The notes: a model not told the origin generated them from the letters alone. A DNA stretch of 38,921 nucleotides from CAIXYX01 sp043806415 (GCA_043806415.1 JAZDHB010000077.1:1-38921); one strand, 5' to 3'. Positions 10,234 to 18,533 are shown, numbered from the stretch's first letter. Numbers and translations: made by a program.

Positions 10234-11218
10234 TCCGATAGGCCAGCATGGGAAAGACCAGCGTGGCATCTGCGTCCACGTGCACGGTCTTGGCCCCCTC
10301 CTTGATCTTGCCCCAGCTCACCGCCTCCGACGTGCGCGCGCCGGAGAGCGAGCCGTCGTAGGGCGTGCCCGTGCTCACGTAGACTGCATAATCGAAGCCT
10401 TCGCGCAAAATGTTCGCGCCGATGGCATGGTGCTTGGCCACCCCTCCGCCCAAGATGATCCCGGCCGTCTTTTCCGCATCCAGCACAATCTGCCCAAGTT
10501 TTGGCAAATCTCCGGACGCGTCCACTCCGAATCCGGGGTACGCCTGCTTGAAGAAGTACATCTGCAGCCCGAACGCGCCGTCGGTCGGCGCGGGGCAGAA
10601 GATGGGGATGTTGTTCTTGGCGGCCCAATAAACGAACGATTCCTCGTCATCGAGCTCCAGCCCCAAGTCCCGGATCATCTCGTGGGGCGCGAGCAGGCGC
10701 TTAAGTTTCTCCTGCTTCTGGAGGCATCTTAAGAAGAACGGCTTGAGCATCTTCTCCAGCTCGACATATGCCTCGTTGGGGATGATGATGTTGCCCACCC
10801 TATTCAGCCCGGCCTTGTGCAGCGCCCGGTCGTCCTCCTCGAAGGTGGCGAGACGGAACGGGACCCTCGTCTTCATCACGTCCTCCTCGATCGAGCCGAT
10901 CGCGGTGATGATAGCATTCACTTTCTTCTCCCTGCACAATCGGGCGAACACCTCGCGCATGCCGCTGGAGACGAGGTTGGTGGTAAAAGTGAGGATGATC
11001 TTGGCCTTCGCTCCTTGCGCCTCGGCGATGATCTCGTCCGCCTTGGCCAGCTGGCTGGCCTGCAGCCCGCACGAGCGCATGGAGCGCAAGAGCTCGTCTA
11101 AGGTCATGTCTTCTTTGAGCGCGATGCCCTCGATGGGCGGGCGCGCCGAAGCGTCCGAATCGCGCCGGGCTCCCGGGCTTGCCCCAGGCGCCTTATCCGT
11201 CGTCTTCTTTGCGGCCAT
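10211..11218 (-). CDS. dys: Deoxyhypusine synthase
   Basis: The 335-residue enzyme moves the aminobutyl group of spermidine onto a lysine of aIF5A, the first step of hypusine formation, an archaeal and eukaryotic trait. The catalytic lysine motif GGGVAKHHAIGAN places Lys262 in the expected context. PAPTDGAFG and STGTPYDGSLSGARTSEAVSWGK match the NAD- and spermidine-binding loops. Length is normal once translation starts at MAAKKTTDK. The open frame continues upstream to 11524, but that part overlaps the preceding gene and is rejected. A 35-residue low-complexity N-terminus precedes the domain. The gene lies 11 bases after the preceding gene, so the two are probably co-transcribed. Confidence 0.95.
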   Translation of the reverse strand: MAAKKTTDKAPGASPGARRDSDASARPPIEGIALKEDMTLDELLRSMRSCGLQASQLAKADEIIAEAQGAKAKIILTFTTNLVSSGMREVFARLCREKKVNAIITAIGSIEEDVMKTRVPFRLATFEEDDRALHKAGLNRVGNIIIPNEAYVELEKMLKPFFLRCLQKQEKLKRLLAPHEMIRDLGLELDDEESFVYWAAKNNIPIFCPAPTDGAFGLQMYFFKQAYPGFGVDASGDLPKLGQIVLDAEKTAGIILGGGVAKHHAIGANILREGFDYAVYVSTGTPYDGSLSGARTSEAVSWGKIKEGAKTVHVDADATLVFPMLAYRMLKHGSA

Positions 11219-11229
11219 CAAAAACGCCT

Positions 11230-12183
11230 CTAAGCGGACGGAGCCTGCGGCCCCAGGTCCATGCTCTCCACTTCGCCCACCGGCGCGTGGTGCATGAGAG
11301 CGCGCGGCAACGAGACGTAGGCCGGCGGCTTGATGTTGGCCAGTTTCATGCGCCGACTCTTCAGCTCGAGGTAGAGCGTCTGCATGGCGTCGAATTCCTT
11401 GCTTTCCTCTTCGGACAGTTCGCCGGCCTGCTTTTTGGCCATGAACAGCTGGATCTTCTTGGTCACGTCGGAAATATGCTGCTCGTTCTCTTCCCACTCG
11501 CCCAAGCGGTCCTTGAGCACCCACGCCCTGACTTCCGTGCCCTGCACCCGCACGTTCCTCTCCACTTCCTCTAGGGAGCCCACGTACGGGCTTCCTTCAA
11601 ATTTTTTTTTATCCGTGGAGAGTGCGTTGTCGGCCACGTAGGCGGCGACGCCCAGCCTTCCGAGCAGGGTGACCAGCTCCTGCTGCTGCTCGGTGCTGAA
11701 CGCGTCGATCGTGATGTTCTGCGAGAAGTCGGATTCGACCACGGCCTTGAGGTTCTGCGCCTCTTTTCGGGGAAGCATGTTGAGCATGATGGTGAGCCGG
11801 GCGATCTCTTCCTTGTGCTCGTAGTTCTTGCGCGTCATCTCGGCGCGCTGGCGCATGAGCTCATAGACCGGCCCGCTCTTCTGGCGGACGGCCGCATCCA
11901 GCTGCTCGCGCCCGTGCTGGTTGATCTGCTCGCTCAAGGCCGTGATCTCCCCTTTTTTGGGCACCACGGTGATCAAATCCACCGCCTTGATCTTCTCCTC
12001 GATGGGCTTGAGTTTCGTGTCGATCTCGCCCAGGACCGTGCCCAGCGCGGCCACGTGCGTGTCATCGGCGTTCGCGCCGTTGCGAAGAAGGAAGTCGCGC
12101 CTGAACATCGTCTCGGTGCGCTTGCGGTTGAACACCGTATGGTCCACCAAGTCGGTGCTGGTGATTACGATAGGCTCGTCCAC
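11230..12183 (-). CDS. Uncharacterised helix-rich protein
   Basis: The 317-residue protein starts at GTG 12183 (MDEPIVITSTDLVDHTVFNR). It is strongly helical and charged, with likely coiled coils at about residues 45-150 and 230-290. No signal peptide or membrane helix is visible, and no catalytic motif is recognised. The start is supported by a TATA-like TTTTAAGTATTT 18-29 bases upstream and the absence of an in-frame ATG nearby. It is followed 11 bases later by deoxyhypusine synthase, suggesting an operon. A structural or scaffold role is only a guess. Confidence 0.7.
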   Translation of the reverse strand: MDEPIVITSTDLVDHTVFNRKRTETMFRRDFLLRNGANADDTHVAALGTVLGEIDTKLKPIEEKIKAVDLITVVPKKGEITALSEQINQHGREQLDAAVRQKSGPVYELMRQRAEMTRKNYEHKEEIARLTIMLNMLPRKEAQNLKAVVESDFSQNITIDAFSTEQQQELVTLLGRLGVAAYVADNALSTDKKKFEGSPYVGSLEEVERNVRVQGTEVRAWVLKDRLGEWEENEQHISDVTKKIQLFMAKKQAGELSEEESKEFDAMQTLYLELKSRRMKLANIKPPAYVSLPRALMHHAPVGEVESMDLGPQAPSA

Positions 12184-12200
12184 GTCATTTTATGGGGAAG

Positions 12201-12212
12201 AAATACTTAAAA
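12201..12212 (-). promoter_or_regulatory. TATA-like element for the 12183 gene
   Basis: The minus strand reads TTTTAAGTATTT, 18-29 bases before the GTG start, fitting a leaderless or very short-leader transcript. Confidence 0.45.
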
Positions 12213-12243
12213 GGAGAAGCCCGCGTCGGAGCAGGCCATTGCG

Positions 12244-12456
12244 GAACGCCCCCTGCTCATGTTCGCATCCGCAGGCGGCGTTCTTGCGGGCAGGCCCCTC
12301 GCCCGTCCGTTCATTGCCAACTGGGTTGATACTCCGCTGCTTGCAGCGGCATTCCCAGTTGGCAATATCTCGGTCGAACGGCGGATACCCCACGTCGGCC
12401 GCAGTCGACCGATTGCCGCAGCAATCGCCCTTGGGGTGGGGTAGCCTTCGACCGAG
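12244..12456. repeat. Cluster of nested perfect palindromes
   Basis: Most of the gap between the 12183 gene and the rhodanese gene folds into perfect stems. GAACGCC (12244-12250) pairs with GGCGTTC (12277-12283). ATTGCCAACTGGG (12313-12325) pairs with 12354-12366, enclosing CCGCTGC/GCAGCGG (12334-12340 with 12343-12349). CTCGGTCGAA (12369-12378) pairs with 12447-12456, enclosing TACCCCAC/GTGGGGTA and an innermost CGATTGC/GCAATCG with a CGCA loop. No open frame of note lies here. It may be a non-autonomous mobile repeat, a structured RNA or a terminator array. Confidence 0.75.
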
Positions 12457-12476
12457 TTCATCCTGCGCTCAGCTGC

Positions 12477-12821
12477 TCATCCGAGCCGCTCCAGCACCCT
12501 TGCCGCCTCTTTCGGCGCGATCTGCCCCCGCTCCATCCTCGCCCGCGCGAGCATCCGCAGGCCCCCCAACAGGTTGAGCGCATCGAAGCCCAGCGCTCCG
12601 AGGATCTGGCACGCCCTGTCCGAGCGCCCGCCGGTACGGCAGACGAGCAAGAGCGGTTTGTCTTTTGGAAGCTCCTTGGAGCGCTCCTCTAATTCGATCA
12701 ATGGAATATGGGCGGCCCCTTCCTCGTGGCAGGCGTCCCATTCTGCCTGCGAGCGCACGTCCACCATGAGGTAGCGCGAGGGGTCTTTTAGAAATTCTTC
12801 GGGGGAAAGATTGCGCTGCAC
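12477..12821 (-). CDS. Rhodanese-like domain protein
   Basis: The 114-residue single-domain protein carries the active-site loop VCRTGGRS with Cys61, where persulfide forms in rhodaneses. VDVRSQAEW near residue 20 and HIPLIELEER are the other rhodanese hallmarks. It is cytosolic and likely handles sulfane sulfur or acts in thiol transfer; the substrate is unknown. The start is GTG 12821, inside the 3' end of the DNA ligase gene, giving a 34-base overlap. A strong AAGGAGG site about eight bases upstream of that GTG supports it. The two genes are therefore translationally linked. Confidence 0.88.
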   Translation of the reverse strand: MQRNLSPEEFLKDPSRYLMVDVRSQAEWDACHEEGAAHIPLIELEERSKELPKDKPLLLVCRTGGRSDRACQILGALGFDALNLLGGLRMLARARMERGQIAPKEAARVLERLG

Positions 12822-14872
12822 GAGTAAGCCTCCTTTTCCTTATTTCCCCTTGTCTTCTGCAAATGATACAGCTTCTCCACTTCCGAAACCGTGGTGGCAT
12901 CCGCCGGCCCCTTGTCCTCGCGCATCTGCACGAGGCGCGGGAAGCGGAGCGCGTACCCCTTCCCGTCCACCAAGCCGGCCGTGTGCTGGGGAGAGAGCGA
13001 GATCTCGTCAGATGACACGGTGCAAACTAATTTGGGCTCCACCCAGAAATCGGGCTCGATCGAGGATTCGAGCGTGGCGGGCTTGGTCTTGCGCTTGATC
13101 CCGGAGAGCATCTTCTCCAGCTCCACCATCTCGTCTTCCGTGAAGCCCGAGCCCACGCGCGCGATGGTCTGCAAAAGCCCGTTCTGCTCGTTTCTCACGG
13201 CCACAAGCAGCCCGCCGAACCCGAATCCCGTGCGGGCGCCCTCGCCGCGGTAGTAGCCCACGATCACCACGTCCAGCGTGTCGGCCAGCGCCCCGTAGCT
13301 TTTCTTGAGCTTGATCCAGGCCCAGTCGCGCGCTCCCGGGGTGTAGGGGGCGGACGGGTCCTTGGCGATGATCCCCTCTAATCCGGCCGCGAGGCAGTAG
13401 CTGAAGAAATTCTCCAGCTCGTTCGCGCTTTTCACCTGCTTGATGGACGACACTTCGATGGCCTCGCTGCCCGCCACCAGTTTCTCCAGCGCCGCGCGCC
13501 GGGAGGAATAGGGCTGCACCGTCCAGTCCACCCCGTCCGCGTACATCAGGTCGAAGGCGAACAGGTGGAGGGGAAGCTCCTCCGCCATCTGCGCCACGCC
13601 GTGCTTGCGTTTGCGCTGGATGGTGGTCTGGAACGAATAGTACCGCTTCTCCTTCTTCGAGTAGGCCAGCGCCTCCCCCTCGAACACGAGATGGCGCGCA
13701 CCGAGTTTTTTGGCCCCTTCCACCACCTCGGGGAACGCGTGGGTGACGCGCTCGAGCTTGCGCGAGTAGAGTTCGACGCGCTCGCCGTCCTTGTGCACCT
13801 GCAGCCGGAACCCGTCGTATTTTCCCTCGGCGGCGCACAGCCCGAGCTTCTCGATGATATCGGCCGGCGTGGACAGGCGCTCGGCCAGCGCGGGGCGGAT
13901 GGGCGAAAACAGCCGGATCCGGAATTTCTCCACTTGGGAATAGTCATAAAGCGCCAGTTCGGCCACGTGCGCCAAATCCGAACTGAGGTTGAAGGCCCGC
14001 TCCATGGGCGCGCGCACGCTTTTCTTGAATCCCATCAGCACGGCGCGGTAATGCTCGGGCTTGTCCTTGAGCGGCCTAATCTTCTGCACCGTGATGTCGC
14101 GCAGCGGCTCCAGCGTGCCGTCCAGCAAAATCTCGATCTTCGAGCCGTCTGCAAGTCCCTCGATCGATTTGGCATCAGAGCATACGAACACGAATTCGAG
14201 CGAGGCGTCTGAATCCTCGTTCTTGAGCTCTTTCTCCTTCTCCCCTGTCTCGTAATCCCATTCGGGCTCGATCGGGATCTTTTTGCCGTCCGGCAGGCTT
14301 TTGAGCGCCCTCACGCACTCTTTTACCTTGGGCACGCGCAGGAGGGCGAGGGCGTCGAGGATGGTGGGTTCGGCCACGCCCAAGCGCAGTTTGCCCACGC
14401 AGAAGCGCACGATATATCTCGCCTCGAGCGGGGTGGCGGAATTCAAAAGTTCGGCCAACGTCTTGATCTTCCCCTCCTGCGAGCCGTGGCCTGACAATCT
14501 CGCGAGCCGCACAAGCGAGGCATACACGCCGGTCAACTCTAGCTCCTCGGCCCCGAGGCTGGTCTGCTTCTTCTTGTCCAACGCCCATTCCGCCGTGGCG
14601 CCCCAATCCCCGCTTTTCTTGAAATAAGCGTCCAACTCCTTATCGCTCCTCCCCGACACGAGCGCGATGGCCTGCTCGGCCAGCCTCTCCCCGAGGCCCA
14701 GCTCCAGCCCCTCGTAGGGCGGGGCCAGGATGCCCTGGCAGAGCAGCACCAGCGCCCGCACTTCCTCCCGTTTGGCGCTCGAAAGCAGTCTGGAGAGGTG
14801 GAGCGCCATCTCCAGACGGCCGGGCGCAGCCTCGACCTCGGCCCATACCCCCGCCACTTCGGAAAAACGCAT
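12788..14872 (-). CDS. lig: ATP-dependent DNA ligase (archaeal type) with extra internal segment
   Basis: The protein has 694 residues and seals nicks during replication and repair. The adenylation motif AEGKYDGFRLQVHK places the nucleophile at Lys351. FEGEALAY (motif III), EGIIAKDPSAPY (motif IV), WIKLKKSY (motif V) and the OB-fold region DVVIVGYYRGEGARTGFGFGG are all present. The N-terminal DNA-binding domain (LLSSAKREEVRALV, LNSATPLEARYIVRFCVGKLRLG) is archaeal or LigI-like. Usual archaeal ligases have about 560-600 residues. About 100 extra residues sit between the N-terminal domain and the nucleotidyltransferase domain (about 190-290), with an acidic stretch and the beta-rich segment SLEFVFVCSDAKSIEGLADG. 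The first ATG is well placed, with a TCTTTTTAG element 20-30 bases upstream. Confidence 0.95.
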   Translation of the reverse strand: MRFSEVAGVWAEVEAAPGRLEMALHLSRLLSSAKREEVRALVLLCQGILAPPYEGLELGLGERLAEQAIALVSGRSDKELDAYFKKSGDWGATAEWALDKKKQTSLGAEELELTGVYASLVRLARLSGHGSQEGKIKTLAELLNSATPLEARYIVRFCVGKLRLGVAEPTILDALALLRVPKVKECVRALKSLPDGKKIPIEPEWDYETGEKEKELKNEDSDASLEFVFVCSDAKSIEGLADGSKIEILLDGTLEPLRDITVQKIRPLKDKPEHYRAVLMGFKKSVRAPMERAFNLSSDLAHVAELALYDYSQVEKFRIRLFSPIRPALAERLSTPADIIEKLGLCAAEGKYDGFRLQVHKDGERVELYSRKLERVTHAFPEVVEGAKKLGARHLVFEGEALAYSKKEKRYYSFQTTIQRKRKHGVAQMAEELPLHLFAFDLMYADGVDWTVQPYSSRRAALEKLVAGSEAIEVSSIKQVKSANELENFFSYCLAAGLEGIIAKDPSAPYTPGARDWAWIKLKKSYGALADTLDVVIVGYYRGEGARTGFGFGGLLVAVRNEQNGLLQTIARVGSGFTEDEMVELEKMLSGIKRKTKPATLESSIEPDFWVEPKLVCTVSSDEISLSPQHTAGLVDGKGYALRFPRLVQMREDKGPADATTVSEVEKLYHLQKTRGNKEKEAYSCSAIFPPKNF

Positions 14873-14984
14873 GATAAAAGAAGGATAGATGGGCTAAAAA
14901 GATTATCCGCCGAACCCGGCCCCGGGCCGCGCCGTTGCGATGCGAGCGGTAAAAAACATTCCTCCCCCATATCCATACGATTAT

Positions 14985-16295
14985 ATGGACTGTCTATCCG
15001 ACTCGTTCACCCCCATCGCCGACATCCTCGCCGGCAAAGCCGAGGGCAAGCTCGTCAAGGTCCGGGGATGGGTGCACCGCGCCCGCTCCTCCGGCTCGCT
15101 GGCATTCCTCGTGCTGCGCGACGCGGGCGGCGTGCTGCAGTGCGCCCTGAAAAAGGACGCCGTGGGCGAGAAGACGTTCGAGGCTGCCAAGTCCGCCTAC
15201 ATCGAATCCTCGTGCATGCTTTCGGGCACGCCAAAAAAGGACGAGCGCGCGCCCGGCGGCTGGGAACTGGCGGCCAGCGAATTCGAGTTCATCCACCAGG
15301 GCCAGCCCTTCCCCATCTCCAAGGACCAGTCCACCGAATTCCTGCTCGACGTGCGCCACCTCTGGCTGCGCAGCCAGAAGCTTTCCAAACTGATGAAACT
15401 GCGCCACGCCGCCCTGCGCTCCCTGCACCAATTCTTCGACGAGCGCGCCTTCTTTGAGCTCGCGCCGCCCATCATCACCAAATCCGCCTGCGAAGGAGGA
15501 TCCACCCTCTTCCAACTCGATTACTTCGGCTCGCCCGCCTACCTTTCCCAATCCGGACAGATGTATGCCGAGGTGTTCATGACCGCGCTCGAGAAGGTCT
15601 ATGTGCTCGCCCCCTCGTTCCGCGCCGAGCCCAGCCGCACCGTGCGCCACTTGGCCGAATACTGGCACCTCGAGCCCGAGATGGCCTTCTACAACCAGAA
15701 GATGAACATGCAACTGCAAGAGGATATGATCGTGCACGTCTGCCACGACCTGGGCAAGAACCAGGCCGGGCTGCTCGAGGACATCGGGCGGGACCCCAAG
15801 AAGCTGCTCGCCGTCAAGGGCCCCTTCCCGCGCATGACGTACGAGAAAGCGGTCGAGAAATGCCGCTCGCTTGATTGCAAAATAGAATTCGGCCAGGATT
15901 TGGGCGCGGACGAGGAAGCCGTCCTCACCAAGGACGCGGCCCAGCCCATCTTCATCCACAACCATCTCAAGGAATTCAAGGCCTTCTACATGCGCGAGGA
16001 CCCCAACCATCCGGGCACCGTGCTTTCGGCCGACCTGCTCGCGCCCGAAGGGCACGGGGAAATCATCGGCGGGAGCGAGCGCATCTGGCAGAAGGACGAG
16101 CTGCTCGAGCGCATGAAAGAACAAAACCTTCCGCTCGCCGACTACCAATGGTATGTGGACTTGCGCGAATACGGTTCGGTCCCGCATTCCGGCTTCGGCC
16201 TGGGCATCGAGCGGCTGTGCAAATGGATGTTCGGACTGGACCACATTAGGGATGCCATTCCGTTCCCAAGGACGATCAACCGGGTATATCCGTAA
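14985..16295 (+). CDS. asnS: Asparaginyl-tRNA synthetase
   Basis: The 436-residue class IIb synthetase charges tRNA-Asn. The N-terminal OB-fold reads VKVRGWVHRARSSGSLAFLV. The catalytic core has CEGGSTLFQL, YLSQSGQMYAEVF, FRAEPSRTVRHLAEYWHLEP (motif 2) and GFGLGIERLCKWMFGLDHIR (motif 3). SGQMYAE rather than SPQLYKQ, and the EYWHLEPEMAF string, favour AsnRS over AspRS. ATG 14985 (MDCLSDSF) is preferred because the 45 bases after the earlier ATG at 14940 are AT-rich and look non-coding; the longer start remains possible. It diverges from the ligase gene. Its 3' end is the reference for the degenerate copies found at 18.0, 18.4, 19.1-19.3 and 19.8 kb. Confidence 0.93.
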   Translation: MDCLSDSFTPIADILAGKAEGKLVKVRGWVHRARSSGSLAFLVLRDAGGVLQCALKKDAVGEKTFEAAKSAYIESSCMLSGTPKKDERAPGGWELAASEFEFIHQGQPFPISKDQSTEFLLDVRHLWLRSQKLSKLMKLRHAALRSLHQFFDERAFFELAPPIITKSACEGGSTLFQLDYFGSPAYLSQSGQMYAEVFMTALEKVYVLAPSFRAEPSRTVRHLAEYWHLEPEMAFYNQKMNMQLQEDMIVHVCHDLGKNQAGLLEDIGRDPKKLLAVKGPFPRMTYEKAVEKCRSLDCKIEFGQDLGADEEAVLTKDAAQPIFIHNHLKEFKAFYMREDPNHPGTVLSADLLAPEGHGEIIGGSERIWQKDELLERMKEQNLPLADYQWYVDLREYGSVPHSGFGLGIERLCKWMFGLDHIRDAIPFPRTINRVYP

Positions 16296-16315
16296 GTCAA
16301 GGCACTTCCAACCCG

Positions 16316-16323
16316 TTTATATA
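16316..16323 (+). promoter_or_regulatory. TATA box for the TPR gene
   Basis: A perfect TTTATATA sits 23-30 bases before ATG 16346. The spacing predicts transcription starting at the start codon (leaderless mRNA), and there is no ribosome-binding site. Confidence 0.65.
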
Positions 16324-16345
16324 CTACTAACTACCTGATTATTTT

Positions 16346-17821
16346 ATGCCTCTAAGCTATAAACGCCTGTTGAACTTCTTCGGGAAAGAACAACAGAAGA
16401 CCCGTGATAACGGTTTCTTAAATGCCAAACTTCTCGACAAAGTTCCGCCCAAGTTCATCGGCAGCGAACGGATCAGGATAGAACTTGAATCAGATCCCAA
16501 GCGTGCTTCCGGCGCGGCTTCCCGCTACCAAGAACTGGTAGCCAAAATCGTCTCAAAGCTTGAATCGGGATTGTCTGAAAAATGCTTTATAGAACAGCTA
16601 TGGAAGTCTGTCAGCTCTTCCGTCCATTTCACAGAAAAACAAGCCTCAGGTTTTCTGGCGGATGCACTTGAAGGGGGTTTTGATTGCGATGCCTCGGCGT
16701 TTCTGCTGTATGACGTGGCCCGGGAAATGGGCATCAAATCCAATCTGGTTTCAACCACTAAACACGCGCTGCTCCTGTTCTCATCTTATGCCCTTGAAAC
16801 CACCAACGGGAAGTATTTTCCGGCCAGCGAACTTCATTCGCACTATCCCTATCATGTCGTGCTTGATGACTGGCAGGTGCACTCAATTACCTACGATGCT
16901 CGCGGCACTGTCTATTCCGAGCTCGGCCAATACGAGAACGCCATCTCCGACTACAACAAAGCCATCGAACTGAACCCAAATTGTGCCGAAGCATTCTACG
17001 GCCGCGGCAATGTCTATCTCAACCTCGGCGAACTCTACCGGGCCATCGCCGACTTCACCAAAGCCATCGAACTGAACCCAAAACGTGTCGAAGCGTTCAA
17101 CAACCGCGGCAATGCCTATTTCAGACTCGTCCAATACGACAAAGCCATCAGCGACTACAACAAAGCCATCAAACTGAACCCAAATTATGCCACAGCGTTC
17201 TACAACCGTGCAATTGTCTATTTCAATCGCGAGCGATACAACAAAGCCATCGCCAACTACAAGAAAGTCATCGCACTGGACCCAAAGTGTGCAGGTGTGT
17301 TCAACAACCGTGGCTATGCCTATTCCGAGCTCGTCCAATACAAGAACGCCATCGCCGACTTCACCAAAGCCATCGAACTGAACCCAAATTGTGTCGAAGC
17401 GTTCAACAACCGCGGCAATGTCTATCTCAACCTCGGCGAATACGATAAAGCCATCAGCAACTACAACAAAGCCATCGAACTGAACCCAAATTGTGTCCAA
17501 GCGTTCTACGGCCGCGGCAATATCTATCTCAACCTCGGCGAATACGATAAAGCCATCGCCGACTACAGCAAAGTCTCAGATGTAGACGCGCTCAACAACC
17601 GTGGCTATGCCTATTTCAGACTCGGCGAATACGATAAAGCCATCGCCGACTACAAATTCGTCGCACAGGACCCAATATATCGCTCAGTGTTCTACAGCCT
17701 CGGCCATTCCGGGTACCTTGGGTACATCAGCGACCTCGACCAAGCCGCCGCACTGAACCCAAGATATGCCCCAGCATTCTACAACCTCGCCATTCCCCAT
17801 TACAATCAGCCGCGTGAATGA
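16346..17821 (+). CDS. Transglutaminase-like N-domain plus tandem TPR repeats
   Basis: The protein has 491 residues. Residues about 60-190 look like a transglutaminase-type papain fold: GGFDCDASAFLLYDVAREMG holds Cys114 and STTKHALLLFSS holds His140. Activity is not proven. From about residue 185 there are nine to ten TPR units of 34 residues (pattern AYxxLGEYDKAIADYxKAIELNPN), suited to protein binding. Several units are nearly identical in DNA, a sign of recent tandem expansion. The unit near 17560-17590 is shortened. The last TPR unit seems to continue in another frame after 17805 (VNEALSNFKAANRLNPG, ending at TAG 17885-17887), so the annotated end may reflect a frameshift. There is no signal peptide. 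It lies in the accessory island. Confidence 0.82.
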   Translation: MPLSYKRLLNFFGKEQQKTRDNGFLNAKLLDKVPPKFIGSERIRIELESDPKRASGAASRYQELVAKIVSKLESGLSEKCFIEQLWKSVSSSVHFTEKQASGFLADALEGGFDCDASAFLLYDVAREMGIKSNLVSTTKHALLLFSSYALETTNGKYFPASELHSHYPYHVVLDDWQVHSITYDARGTVYSELGQYENAISDYNKAIELNPNCAEAFYGRGNVYLNLGELYRAIADFTKAIELNPKRVEAFNNRGNAYFRLVQYDKAISDYNKAIKLNPNYATAFYNRAIVYFNRERYNKAIANYKKVIALDPKCAGVFNNRGYAYSELVQYKNAIADFTKAIELNPNCVEAFNNRGNVYLNLGEYDKAISNYNKAIELNPNCVQAFYGRGNIYLNLGEYDKAIADYSKVSDVDALNNRGYAYFRLGEYDKAIADYKFVAQDPIYRSVFYSLGHSGYLGYISDLDQAAALNPRYAPAFYNLAIPHYNQPRE

Positions 17822-17893
17822 AGCCTTGTCGAATTTCAAGGCAGCCAACCGGCTGAATCCGGGCATCCCGATTCCACTTTTGGAATAGGCGGC

Positions 17894-17995
17894 ATGCTTT
17901 CGAGAAGGCTGGAGCTAGCGCGCGAAATGATTAAGCTTCAGCGCGAAAAACTGGAGCGTCAGCGCAAAAAACCACTTGGCAAGCCAAAAAGGTAA
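17894..17995 (+). CDS. Possible 33-residue charged peptide, or remnant
   Basis: A short open frame, MLSRRLELAREMIKLQREKL and on to KPLGKPKR, would form a basic helix. It is in the same frame as the TPR gene but after its stop. It has no clear promoter or ribosome-binding site. It ends one base before an asnS-end remnant and may be the last part of a decayed island gene rather than a functional peptide. Confidence 0.25.
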   Translation: MLSRRLELAREMIKLQREKLERQRKKPLGKPKR

Positions 17996-17996
17996 T

Positions 17997-18033
17997 ATTC
18001 CGTTCCCAAGGAAGATTAACCGGGTTTATCCCT
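17997..18033 (+). repeat. asnS 3'-end remnant, copy 2
   Basis: The 37 bases match the asnS end region beginning ATTCCGTTCCCAAGG with four mismatches. They translate to IPFPRKINRVYP in place of IPFPRTINRVYP. The stop codon is lost here. A GGCGTATCCGTAA fragment 10 bases further on (18043-18055) looks like a second piece of the same end. Confidence 0.7.
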
Positions 18034-18086
18034 GGCGCGCAGGGCGTATCCGTAATTCTCTTAAACTATCCCGCCGTTTCTCTTCC

Positions 18087-18251
18087 ATGTCGAGCGTGCA
18101 TTACCCAAGCTTCGAGGAAATCATCGAGCTTAATATGGCAGACCATCCGGGCAATGCACCAGTTCTCAGGGGTATCCGCGAGGGATATCATCTCGATGAT
18201 GAGATTGTGGAGTGGATTAAGCATGGAAAAATCAGGCCTTATATCCGATGA
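18087..18251 (+). CDS. Uncharacterised 54-residue protein
   Basis: The product starts MSSVHYPSFEEIIELNMADH and is acidic and helical. A TTAAACT element 20-26 bases before ATG 18087 may be its promoter. The frame is open further upstream to 17976, but that part reads through an asnS remnant and is rejected. The YPSFEEIIELN start faintly recalls the beginning of Fic/Doc proteins, so it could be a truncated toxin gene. It overlaps the next small frame by 29 bases. The function is unknown. Confidence 0.4.
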   Translation: MSSVHYPSFEEIIELNMADHPGNAPVLRGIREGYHLDDEIVEWIKHGKIRPYIR

Positions 18252-18345
18252 GATGCGCCTGCGTGTCGTATCCGAGGAATTGGTCTCATTCGAGCGCCTC
18301 ATTGCGGGGCATCGCAAGCTCCTATGGGCCATCGGCAATCTCTGA
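18223..18345 (+). CDS. Uncharacterised 40-residue protein
   Basis: A short frame begins MEKSGLISDEMRLRVVSEEL and ends LLWAIGNL. It overlaps the preceding 54-residue frame, as paired toxin-antitoxin genes often do, but neither matches a family I can name. It may also be the second half of a frameshifted single gene. It stops nine bases before the third asnS-end remnant. Confidence 0.3.
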   Translation: MEKSGLISDEMRLRVVSEELVSFERLIAGHRKLLWAIGNL

Positions 18346-18353
18346 TATGCGGT

Positions 18354-18482
18354 GAATACGGCTCGGTGCCGCATTCTGGTTTTGGTTTGGGCATCGAACG
18401 CCTGTGCAAATGAATGTTCGGCCTGGACCACATTCGGGATGCCATTCCGTTTCCGAGGACGATAAATCGGGCGTATCCCTAA
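18354..18482 (+). pseudogene. asnS 3'-end remnant, copy 3 (43 codons, nonsense mutation)
   Basis: This aligns without gaps to the last 129 bases of asnS (16167-16295) with 19 differences. Of these, 16 are silent. The others change one Val to Ala (two bases) and turn the Trp codon TGG into TGA. It reads EYGSVPHSGFGLGIERLCK, stop, MFGLDHIRDAIPFPRTINRA. The silent pattern shows that the copy diverged while coding for a working synthetase and decayed only later. No upstream part of the gene is present, and it has no promoter. Confidence 0.85.
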
Positions 18483-18525
18483 ATCAGGGTCATCTCGTAT
18501 TCCTCGGTCGTATCCCTCCCATACA

Positions 18526-18533
18526 TTTATAAT
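18526..18533 (+). promoter_or_regulatory. TATA box for the RHH/PemK pair
   Basis: TTTATAAT lies 23-30 bases before ATG 18556, the spacing expected for a leaderless archaeal mRNA. The surrounding 50 bases are AT-rich. Confidence 0.6.

Noticed and set aside
10211..11524. Deoxyhypusine synthase with a 102-residue N-terminal extension
   Set aside because: The extension overlaps the preceding gene in another frame and looks like random basic sequence; MAAKK at 11218 gives normal length.
16900..17800. Regular repeats resembling a CRISPR array
   Set aside because: The periodicity is about 102 bases, without unique spacers, and codes for TPR units in one frame.
17976..18086. N-terminal extension of the 54-residue protein
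   Set aside because: It translates an asnS-end remnant (IPFPRKINRVYP); the promoter-like TTAAACT sits downstream of it.
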